Shown piece after piece: positions 12,008 to 25,396 of a stretch of DNA of 64,000 nt (position 1 is its first letter; every line of letters starts with the position of its first letter). The stretch comes from Bombus terrestris. Its lineage: Eukaryota; Arthropoda; Insecta; Hymenoptera; Apidae. The notes beneath the pieces are model-generated. The model was not told where the DNA came from and ran no database searches. It worked only from the letters and a program-made list of their open reading frames with translations. Where the stretch lies: contig NW_025963548.1 of assembly GCF_910591885.1 (NCBI RefSeq), positions 6,687,501 through 6,751,500 of the forward strand, given 5' to 3'. The translations under genes and the position numbers were made by a program.

Positions 12008-14015
12008 AATTAATATCGTTATATTGCATCACTATATGACGTATAACGTTATATTGAATTACTAAATGACGTATAACGTTATATTGTATTACTAAATGAC
12101 GTATAACGTTATGAACTATTACGTTATAACGTATACGTTATGAACTGTTACGTTATAACGTATAACGTTATATTGCATCACTACATGACGTGTAACGTTA
12201 TATTGCATCACTATAGGACGTATTACGTTGTATACTATTACGTTATAACGTATAACGTTATACTGCATCACTATATGACGTATAACGATATATTGCATTA
12301 CTAAATGACGTATAACGTTACATAGCTTCTCTTTATGACGTATAACGTTATGAACTATTACGTCATAACGTATAACGTTATATTGCATCACTATATGACG
12401 TATAACGTCATATTGCATGACTATAGGACGTATAACGTTATATTGCATCACTATAAGACGTATAACGTTATATTGGATCACTATAGGACGTATTACGTTA
12501 TGATCTTTAACGTCATAACGTGTAACGTTATATTGCATCACTATATGACGTATAACGTTATATACAATTACGTTGTGGAGGAATAACGTTATATTGCATC
12601 ACTATATGACGTATAACGTTATAGTGCATCTCTGTATGACGTATAACGATATACTATTACGTTATAACGTATAACGTTGTATTGCATCACTATAGGTCGT
12701 ATAACGTTATAGTGCATCACTGTATGACGTATAACGGTATATACTATTACGTTATAACGTATAACGTTATCTTTCATCACTATAGGACGTATAACGTTAT
12801 ATTGCATCACTATATGACGTATAACGTTATATTGCATCACTATAGGACGTTTTACGTTATATACTATCACGTTATAACGTATAACATTATATTGCATCAC
12901 TATATGACCTATAACGATATATTGCATTACTAAATGACGTATAACGTTATATAGCTTCTCTTTATGACGTGTAACGTTATGAACTATTACGTTATAACGT
13001 ATAACGTTATATTACATCACTATATGACGTATAACGTCATATTGCATGACTATAGGACGTATAACGTTATATTGCATCACTATATGACGTATAACGTTAT
13101 ATTGCATCACTGTAGGACGTATTACGTTATATACTATTACGTTAGAACGTATAACGTTATATTGCATCACTATAAGACGTATAACGTTATATTGGATCAC
13201 TATAGGACGTATTACGTTATGATCTTTAACGTCATACCGTGTAACGTTATATTGCATCACTATATGACGTATAACGTTATAGCGCATCACTGTATGACGT
13301 ATAACGGTATATACTATTACGTTATAACGTATATCGTTATCTTTCATCACTATAGGACGTATAACGTTAATTGCATCACTATATGACGTATAACGTTATA
13401 TTGCATCACTATAGGACATATCACGTTATATACTATCACGTTATAACGTATAACGTTATATTGCATCACTATATGACGGATAACGATATATTGCATTACT
13501 AAATGACGTATAACGTTATATAGCTTCTCTTTATGACGTATAACGTTATGAACTATTACGTTAAAACTTATAACATTATATTGCATAACTATATGACGTA
13601 TAACGTCATATTGCATGACTATAGGACGTATTACGTTATATACTATTACGTTATATCGTATAACGTTATATTGCATCACTATATGACGGATAACGATATA
13701 CTGCATTACTAAATGACGTATAACGTTATATAGCTTCTCTTTATGACGTATAACGATATGAACTATTACGTTATAACACATAACGTTATATTGCATTACT
13801 ATATGACGTATAACGTCATATTGCATGACTATAGGACGTATAACGTTATATTGCATCACTACATGACGTATAACGTTATATTGCATCACTATAGGACGTA
13901 TTACGTTATATGCTATTACGTTATAACGTATAACGTTATACTGCATCACTATATGACGTATAACGATATATTGCATTACTAAATGACGTATAACGTTATA
14001 TACTATAACGTTATG
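12008..14015 (+). repeat. 2,008-bp higher-order block, copy 2
   Basis: It matches 601-2608 at an offset of 11,407, with the same 28-bp (12639-12666) and 29-bp (from 13357) monomers and GTGGAGGAATAAC at 12575. I noticed very few base differences; one is CACTGTAGG near 13110 against CACTATAGG near 1703. Confidence 0.85.
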
Positions 14016-17000
14016 AATTAATATCTTTATATTGCGTCACTATATGACGTATAACGTTATATTGAATTACTAAATGACGTATAACGTTATATTGCATTAC
14101 TAAATGACGTATAACGTTGTATAGCTTCCCTTTATGACGTATAACGTTATGAACTATTACGTTATAACGTATAACGTTATGAACTGTTACGTTATAACGT
14201 ATAACGTTATATTGCATCCCTATATGACGTATAACGTCATATTGCATGACTACAGGTCGTATAACGATATATTGCATCACTATAGGATGTAATACGTTAT
14301 GATATATTACGTTATTACGTATAACGTTTTATTGCATAACTATATGACGTATAACGTTATATACTATAACGTTATGAATTAATATCTTTATATTGCATCA
14401 CTATATGACGTATAACGTTATATTGAATTACTAAATGACGTATAACGTTATATTGCATTACTAAATGACGTATAACGTTATATAGCTTCCCTTTATGACG
14501 TATAACGTTATGAACTATTACGTTATAACGTATAACGTTATATTGCATCACTATAAGACGTATAACGTCATATTGCATGACAATAGGACGTATAACGTTA
14601 TATTGCATCACTACATGACGTATAACGTTATATTGCATCACTATAGGACGTATTACGTTGTATACTATTCCGTTATAACGTATAACGTTATACTGCATCA
14701 TTATATGACGTATAACGATATATTGCATTACTAAATGACTTATAACGTTATATAGCTTCTCTTTATGACGTATAACTTTATGATCTATTACGTTATGACG
14801 TATAACGTTATATTGCATCACTATGTGACGTATAACGTCATATTGCATGACTATAGGACGTATAACGTTATATTGCATCACTATATGACGTATAACGTTA
14901 TATTGCATCACTGTAGGACGTATTACGTTATATACTATTACGTTAGAACGTATAACGTTATATTGTATCACTATAAGACGTATAACGTTATATTGGATCA
15001 CTACACGACGTATTACGTTATGATCTTTAACGTCATACCGTGTAACGTTATATTGCATCACTATATGACGTATAACGTTATATTGCATCACTATAGGACG
15101 TATTACGTTATATACTATCACGTTATAACGTATAATGTTATACTGCATCACTATATGACGTAGAACGTTGTATTGCATTACTAAATGACGTATAACGTTA
15201 TATAGCTTCTCTTTATGACGTATAACGTTATATTGCATCACTATAGGACGTATTACGTTATATACTATTACGTTATAACGTATAACGTTATATTGCATCA
15301 CTATATGACGTATAACGTCATATTGCATGACTACAGGACGTATAACGTTATATTGCATCACTATAGGATGTAATACGTTATGATATATTACGTTATTACG
15401 TATAACGTTTTATTGCATAACTATATGACGTATAACGTTATATACTATAACGCTATGAATTAATATCGTTATATTGCATCACTAAATGACGTATAACGTT
15501 ATATTGTATTACTAAATGACGTATAACGTTATATTGCATCACTATAGGACGTATTACGTTATATACTATTACGTTATAACGTATAACGTTATACTGCATC
15601 ACTATATGACGTATAACGATATATTGCATGACTATAGGACGTATAACGTTATATTGCATCACTACATGACGTATAACGTTATATTGCATCACTATAGGAC
15701 GTATTACGTTATATACTATTACGTTATAACGTATAACGCTATACTGCATCACGATATGACGTATAACGATATATTGCATTACTAAATGACGTATAACGTT
15801 ATATAGCTTCTCTTTATGACGTATAACGTTATGAACTATTACGTTATAACGTATAACGTTATATTGCATCACTATATGACGTATAACGATATATTGCATG
15901 ACTATAGGACGTATAACGTTATATTGCATCACTATATGACGTATAACGATATATTGCATTACTAAATGACGTATAACGTTATATAGCTTCTCTTTATGAC
16001 GTGTAACGTTATGAACTATTACGTTATAACGTATAACGATATATTGCATCACTATATGACGTATAACGTCATATTGCATGACTACAGGACGTATAACGTT
16101 ATATTGCATCACTATAGGATGTAATACGTTATGATATATTACGTTATTACGTATAACGTTTTAATGCATAACTATATGACGTATAACGTTATATACTATA
16201 ACGTTATGAATTAATATTGTTATATTGCATCACTACATGACGTATAACATTAAACTGCATCACTATATGAAGTATAACGATATATTGCATTACTAAATGA
16301 CGTATAACGTTATATAGCTTCTCTTTATGACGTGTAACGTTATGAACTATTACGTTATAACGTATAACGTTATACTGCATCACAATATGACGTATAACGA
16401 TATATTGCACTACTAAATGACGTATAACGTTATATAGCTTCTCTTTATGACGTATAACGTTATGAACTATTACGTTATGATGTATAACGTTATATTGCAT
16501 CACTATATGACGTATAACGTCATATTGCATGACTATAGGACGTATAACGTTATATTGCATCACTACATTACGTATAACGTCATATTGCATGACTACAGGA
16601 CGTATAACGTTATATTGCATCACTATAGGATGTAATACGTTATGATATATTACGTTATTACGTATAACGTTTTATTGCATAACTATATGACGTATAACGT
16701 TATATACTATAACGTTATGAATTAATATCGTTATATTGCATCACTATATGACGTATAACGTTATATTGAATTACTAAATGACGTATAACGTTATATAGTA
16801 TTACTGAATGACGTATAACGTTATATAGCTTCCCTTTATGACGTATAACGTTATGAACTATTACGTTATAACGTATACGTTATGAACTGTTACGTTATAA
16901 CGTATAACGTTATATTGCATCACTACATGACGTGTAACGTTATACTGCATCACTATAGGACGTATTACGTTGTATACTATTACGTTATAACGTACAACGT

Positions 17001-18490
17001 TGTACTGCATCACTATATGACGTATAACGATATATTGCATTACTAAATGACGTATAACGTTATATAGCTTCTCTTTATGACGTGTAACGTTATGAACTAT
17101 TACGTTATAACGTATAACGTTATCTTGCATCACTATATGTCGTATAACGTTATATTGCATCACTAAAGATCGTATAACGTTATATACTATTACGTTATAA
17201 CGTACAACGATGTATTGCATCACTATAGGACGTATAACGTTATATTGCATCTCTACATGACGTATAACGTTATATACAATTACGTTGTGGAGGAATAACG
17301 TTATATTGCATCACTATATGACGTATAACGTTATAGCGCATCACTGTATGACGTATAACGGTATATACTATTACGTTATAACGTATATCGTTATCTTTCA
17401 TCACTATAGGACGTATAACGATATATTGCATTACTAAATGACGTATAACGTTATATAGCTTCTCTTTATGACGTATAACTTTATGATCTATTACGTTATG
17501 ACGTATAACGTTACATTGCATCACTATATGACGTATAACGTCATATTGCATGACTATAGGACGTATAACGTTATATTGCATCACTATATGACGTATAACG
17601 TTATATTGTATTACTAAATGACGTATAACGTTATATTGCATCACTATAGGACGTATTACGTTATATACTATTACGTTATAACGTATAACGTTATACTGCA
17701 TCACTATATGACGTATAACGATATATTGCATGACTATAGGACGTATAACGTTATATTGCATCACTACATGACGTATAACGTTATATTGCCTCACTATAGG
17801 ACGTATTACGTTATATACTATTACGTTATAACGTATAACGCTATACTGCATCACTATATGACGTATAACGATATATTGCATTACTAAATGACGTATAACG
17901 TTATATAGCTTCTCTTTATGACGTATAACTTTACGATCTATTACGTTATGACGTATAACGTTATATTGCATCACTATATGACGTATAACGTTATATTGCA
18001 TCACTATAGGACGTATTACGTTATATACTATCACGTTATAACGTATAACGTTATACTGCATCACTATATGACGTAGTACGTTGTATTGCATTCCTAATTG
18101 TCGTATAACGTTATATAGCTTCTGGTTATGACGTATAACGTTATATTGCATCACTATAGGACGTATTACGTTATATACTATTACGTTATAACGTATAACG
18201 TTATACTGCATCACTATATGACGTATAACGAAATATTGCATTACTAAATGACGTATAACGTTATATATCTTCTCCTTATGTCGTGTAACGTTATGAAATA
18301 TTACGTTATAACGTATAACGTTATATTGCATCACTATATGACGTATAACGTCATATTGCATGACTACAGGACGTATAACGTTATATTGCATCACTATAGG
18401 ATGTAATACGTTATGATATATTACGTTATTACGTATAACGTTTTATTGCATAACTATATGACTTATAACGTTATATACTATAACGCTATG
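14016..18490 (+). repeat. Truncated 6-kb superunit, copy 2 (361+1081+751+511+1771)
   Basis: The first five blocks of the 6,006-bp series are present with exact lengths. The sixth, the 1,531-bp ladder, is missing: homology to copy 1 (offset 11,407) stops at 18712/7305, and a 511-bp composite block takes its place. A patch near 15179-15211 carries the common variants GCATTACTAAATG and CTTCTCTTT, where the other copies have GCATTCCTAACTG and CTTCTGTTT. Confidence 0.85.
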
Positions 18491-19001
18491 AATTAATATC
18501 GTTATATTGCATCACTAAATGACGTATAACGTTATATTGTATTACTAAATGACGTATAACGTTATATAGCTTCTCTTTATGACGTATAACGTTATGAACT
18601 ATTACGTTATAACGTATAACGTTATATTGCATCACTATATGACGTATAACGTCATATTGCATGACTATAGGACGTATAACGTTATATTGCATCACTAGAT
18701 GACGTATAACGTTATATAGCTTCTCTTTATGACGTATAACTTTATGATCTATTACGTTATGACGTATAACGTTACATTGCATCACTATATGACGTATAAC
18801 GTCATATTGCATGACTATAGGACGTATAACGTTATATTGCATCACTATATGACGTATAACGTTATATTGTATTACTAAATGACGTATAACGTTATATTGC
18901 ATCACTATAGGATGTAATACGTTATGATATATTACGTTATTACGTATAACGTTTTATTGCATAACTATATGACGTATAACGTTATATACTATAACGCTAT
19001 G
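18491..19001 (+). repeat. 511-bp composite junction block
   Basis: 18491-18712 matches the start of the 1,531-bp ladder block (7084-7305). It then switches, at the shared string ACGTATAACGT, to sequence like 6040-6215 (GCTTCTC monomer, CTTTATGATCTATTACG, GTTACATTGC). At about 18871-18911 it switches again into the boundary module preceding the 751-bp block, giving offset 14,951 to 3920 onward. This looks like a deletion/exchange scar that removed a ladder block. Confidence 0.75.
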
Positions 19002-22000
19002 AATTAATATCGTTATATTGCATCACTAAATGACGTATAACGTTATATTGTATTACTAAATGACGTATAACGTTATATTGCATCACTATAGGACGTATTA
19101 CGTTATATACTATTACGTTATAACGTATAACGTTATACTGCATCACTATATGACGTATAACGATATATTGCATGACTATAGGACGTATAACGTTATATTG
19201 CATCACTACATGACGTATAACGTTATATTGCATCACTATAGGACGTATTACGTTATATACTATTACGTTATAACGTATAACGCTATACTGCATCACGATA
19301 TGACGTATAACGATATATTGCATTACTAAATGACGTATAACGTTATATAGCTTCTCTTTATGACGTATAACGTTATGAACTATTACGTTATAACGTATAA
19401 CGTTATATTGCATCACTATATGACGTATAACGATATATTGCATGACTATAGGACGTATAACGTTATACTGCATCACTATATGACGTATAACGATATATTG
19501 CATTACTAAATGACGTATAACGTTATATAGCTTCTCTTTATGACGTGTAACGTTATGAACTATTACGTTATAACGTATAACGATATATTGCATCACTATA
19601 TGACGTATAACGTCATATTGCATGACTACAGGACGTATAACGTTATATTGCATCACTATAGGATGTAATACGTTATGATATATTACGTTATTACGTATAA
19701 CGTTTTAATGCATAACTATATGACGTATAACGTTATATACTATAACGTTATGAATTAATATTGTTATATTGCATCACTACATGACGTATAACGTTAAACT
19801 GCATCACTATATGAAGTATAACGATATATTGCATTACTAAATGACGTATAACGTTATATAGCTTCTCTTTATGACGTGTAACGTTATGAACTATTACGTT
19901 ATAACGTATAACGTTATACTGCATCACAATATGACGTATAACGATATATTGCACTACTAAATGACGTATAACGTTATATAGCTTCTCTTTATGACGTATA
20001 ACGTTATGAACTATTACGTTATGATGTATAACGTTATATTGCATCACTATATGACGTATAACGTCATATTGCATGACTATAGGACGTATAACGTTATATT
20101 GCATCACTACATTACGTATAACGTCATATTGCATGACTACAGGACGTATAACGTTATATTGCATCACTATAGGATGTAATACGTTATGATATATTACGTT
20201 ATTACGTATAACGTTTTATTGCATAACTATATGACGTATAACGTTATATACTATAACGTTATGAATTAATATCGTTATATTGCATCACTATATGACGTAT
20301 AACGTTATATTGAATTACTAAATGACGTATAACGTTATATTGTATTACTAAATGACGTATAACGTTATATAGCTTCCCTTTATGACGTATAACGTTATGA
20401 ACTATTACGTTATAACGTATACGTTATGAACTGTTACGTTATAACGTATAACGTTATATTGCATCACTACATGACGTGTAACGTTATACTGCATCACTAT
20501 AGGACGTATTACGTTGTATACTATTACGTTATAACGTACAACGTTGTATTGCATCACTATAGGACGTATAACGTTATATTGCATTACTACATGACGTATA
20601 ACGTTATATAGCTTCTCTTTATGACGTGTAACGTTATGAACTATTACGTTATAACGTATAACGTTATCTTGCATCACTATATGTCGTATAACGTTATATT
20701 GCATCACTAAAGATCGTATAACGTTATATACTATTACGTTATAACGTACAACGATGTATTGCATCACTATAGGACGTATAACGTTATATTGCATCTCTAC
20801 ATGACGTATAACGTTATATACAATTACGTTGTGGAGGAATAACGTTATATTGCATCACTATATGACGTATAACGTTATAGCGCATCACTGTATGACGTAT
20901 AACGGTATATACTATTACGTTATAACGTATATCGTTATCTTTCATCACTATAGGACGTATAACGATATATTGCATTACTAAATGACGTATAACGTTATAT
21001 AGCTTCTCTTTATGACGTATAACTTTATGATCTATTACGTTATGACGTATAACGTTACATTGCATCACTATATGACGTATAACGTCATATTGCATGACTA
21101 TAGGACGTATAACGTTATATTGCATCACTATATGACGTATAACGTTATATTGTATTACTAAATGACGTATAACGTTATATTGCATCACTATAGGACGTAT
21201 TACGTTATATACTATTACGTTATAACGTATAACGTTATACTGCATCACTATATGACGTATAACGATATATTGCATGACTATAGGACGTATAACGTTATAT
21301 TGCATCACTACATGACGTATAACGTTATATTGCCTCACTATAGGACGTATTACGTTATATACTATTACGTTATAACGTATAACGCTATACTGCATCACTA
21401 TATGACGTATAACGATATATTGCATTACTAAATGACGTATAACGTTATATAGCTTCTCTTTATGACGTATAACTTTATGATCTATTACGTTATGACGTAT
21501 AACGTTATATTGCATCACTATATGACGTATAACGTTATATTGCATCACTATAGGACGTATTACGTTATATACTATCACGTTATAACGTATAATGTTATAC
21601 TGCATCACTATATGACGTAGTACGTTGTATTGCATTCCTAATTGTCGTATAACGTTATATAGCTTCTGGTTATGACGTATAACGTTATATTGCATCACTA
21701 TAGGACGTATTACGTTATATACTATTACGTTATAACGTATAACGTTATACTGCATCACTATATGACGTATAACGAAATATTGCATTACTAAATGACGTAT
21801 AACGTTATATATCTTCTCCTTATGTCGTGTAACGTTATGAAATATTACGTTATAACGTATAACGTTATATTGCATCACTATATGACGTATAACGTCATAT
21901 TGCATGACTACAGGACGTATAACGTTATATTGCATCACTATAGGATGTAATACGTTATGATATATTACGTTATTACGTATAACGTTTTATTGCATAACTA

Positions 22001-23565
22001 TATGACTTATAACGTTATATACTATAACGCTATGAATTAATATCGTTATATTGCATCACTAAATGACGTATAACGTTATATTGTATTACTAAATGACGTA
22101 TAACGTTATATAGCTTCTCTTTATGACGTATAACGTTATGAACTATTACGTTATAACGTATAACGTTATATTGCATCACTATATGACGTATAACGTCATA
22201 TTGCATGACTATAGGACGTATAACGTTATATTGCATCACTAGATGACGTATAACGTATTATTGCATCACTATAGGACGTATTACGTTATATACTATTACG
22301 TTATAACGTATAACGTTATACTGCATCACTATATGACGTATAACGATATATTGCATTACTAAATGACGTATAACGTTATATAGCTTCTCTTTATGACGTA
22401 TAACGTTATGAACTATTACGTTAAAACTTATAACATTATATTGCATAACTATATGACGTATAACGTCATATTGCATGACTATAGGACGTATTACGTTATA
22501 TACTATTACGTTATATCGTATAACGTTATATTGCATCACTATATGACGGATAACGATATATTGCATTACTAAATGACGTATAATGTTATATAGCTTCTCT
22601 TTATGACGTATAACGTTATGAACTATTACGTTAAAACTTATAACATTATATTGCATAACTATATGACGTATAACGTCATATTGCATGACTATAGGACGTA
22701 TTACGCTATATACTATTACGTTATATCGTATAACGTTATATTGCATCACTATATGACGGATAACGATATACTGCATTACTAAATGACGTATAACGTTATA
22801 TAGCTTCTCTTTATGACGTATAACGTTATGAACTATTACGTTATAACACATAACGTTATATTGCATTACTATATGACGTATAACGTCATATTGCATGACT
22901 ATAGGACGTATAACGTTATATTGCATCACTATATGACGTATAACGTTATATTGCATCACTATAGGACATATCACGTTATATACTATCACGTTATAACGTA
23001 TAACGTTATATTGCATCACTATATGACGGATAACGATATATTGCATTACTAAATGACGTATAACGTTATATAGCTTCTCTTTATGACGTATAACGTTATG
23101 AACTATTACGTTAAAACTTATAACATTATATTGCATAACTATATGACGTATAACGTCATATTGCATGACTATAGGACGTATTACGTTATATACTATTACG
23201 TTATATCGTATAACGTTATATTGCATCACTATATGACGGATAACGATATACTGCATTACTAAATGACGTATAACGTTATATAGCTTCTCTTTATGACGTA
23301 TAACGTTATGAACTATTACGTTATAACACATAACGTTATATTGCATTACTATATGACGTATAACGTCATATTGCATGACTATAGGACGTATAACGTTATA
23401 TTGCATCACTACATGACGTATAACGTTATATTGCATCACTATAGGACGTATTACGTTATATGCTATTACGTTATAACGTATAACGTTATACTGCATCACT
23501 ATATGACGTATAACGATATATTGCATTACTAAATGACGTATAACGTTATATACTATAACGTTATG
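19002..23565 (+). repeat. 6-kb superunit lacking its first two blocks, copy 3 (751+511+1771+1531)
   Basis: This matches 4051-8614 at an offset of 14,951, with all four block lengths kept and GTGGAGGAATAAC at 20831. A local cluster of four differences at 20549-20591 sets it apart from the other copies. The ladder block 22035-23565 carries one private change (ACGCTATATACT near 22704) that is shared with 30541 but not with 7753, linking it to the copy at 25397-31402. Confidence 0.85.
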
Positions 23566-25396
23566 AATTAATATCTTTATATTGCGTCACTATATGACGT
23601 ATAACGTTATATTGAATTACTAAATGACGTATAACGTTATATTGCATTACTAAATGACGTATAACGTTATATAGCTTCCCTTTATGACGTATAACGTTAT
23701 GAACTATTACGTTATAACGTATAACGTTATGAACTGTTACGTTATAACGTATAACGTTATATTGCATCCCTATATGACGTATAACGTCATATTGCATGAC
23801 TACAGGTCGTATAACGATATATTGCATCACTATAGGATGTAATACGTTATGATATATTACGTTATTACGTATAACGTTTTATTGCATAACTATATGACGT
23901 ATAACGTTATATACTATAACGTTATGAATTAATATCTTTATATTGCGTCACTATATGACGTATAACGTTATATTGAATTACTAAATGACGTATAACGTTA
24001 TATTGCATTACTAAATGACGTATAACGTTATATAGCTTCCCTTTATGACGTATAACGTTATGAACTATTACGTTATAACGTATAACGTTATGAACTGTTA
24101 CGTTATAACGTATAACGTTATATTGCATCACTATAAGACGTATAACGTCATATTGCATGACAATAGGACGTATAACGTTATATTGCATCACTACATGACG
24201 TGTAACGTTATATTGCATCACTATAGGACGTATTACGTTGTATACTATTCCGTTATAACGTATAACGTTATACTGCATCATTATATGACGTATAACGATA
24301 TATTGCATTACTAAATGACTTATAACGTTATATAGCTTCTCTTTATGACGTATAACTTTATGATCTATTACGTTATAACGTATAACGTTATATTACATCA
24401 CTATATGACGTATAACGTCATATTGCATGACTATAGGACGTATAACGTTATATTGCATCACTATATGACGTATAACGTTATATTGCATCACTGTAGGACG
24501 TATTACGTTATATACTATTACGTTAGAACGTATAACGTTATATTGCATCACTATAAGACGTATAACGTTATATTGGATCACTATAGGACGTATTACGTTA
24601 TGATCTTTAACGTCATACCGTGTAACGTTATATTGCATCACTATATGACGTATAACGTTATAGCGCATCACTGTATGACGTATAACGGTATATACTATTA
24701 CGTTATAACGTATATCGTTATCTTTCATCACTATAGGACGTATAACGTTAATTGCATCACTATATGACGTATAACGTTATATTGCATCACTATAGGACAT
24801 ATCACGTTATATACTATCACGTTATAACGTATAACGTTATATTGCATCACTATATGACGGATAACGATATATTGCATTACTAAATGACGTATAACGTTAT
24901 ATAGCTTCTCTTTATGACGTATAACGTTATGAACTATTACGTTAAAACTTATAACATTATATTGCATAACTATATGACGTATAACGTCATATTGCATGAC
25001 TATAGGACGTATTACGTTATATACTATTACGTTATATCGTATAACGTTATATTGCATCACTATATGACGGATAACGATATACTGCATTACTAAATGACGT
25101 ATAACGTTATATAGCTTCTCTTTATGACGTATAACGATATGAACTATTACGTTATAACACATAACGTTATATTGCATTACTATATGACGTATAACGTCAT
25201 ATTGCATGACTATAGGACGTATAACGTTATATTGCATCACTACATGACGTATAACGTTATATTGCATCACTATAGGACGTATTACGTTATATGCTATTAC
25301 GTTATAACGTATAACGTTATACTGCATCACTATATGACGTATAACGATATATTGCATTACTAAATGACGTATAACGTTATATACTATAACGTTATG
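23566..25396 (+). repeat. 361-bp plus 1,470-bp block pair, copy 2
   Basis: It matches 8615-10445 at an offset of 14,951, including the 29-bp CGTTAATTGC monomer at 24738. Within about 24130-24240 it carries the variant set of 3130-3250 and 31970-32080 (CACTATAAG, CACTACATGACGTGTAACG) instead of that at 9180-9290 (CACCATATG, GCACCACTATAGGACAT). Confidence 0.8.
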
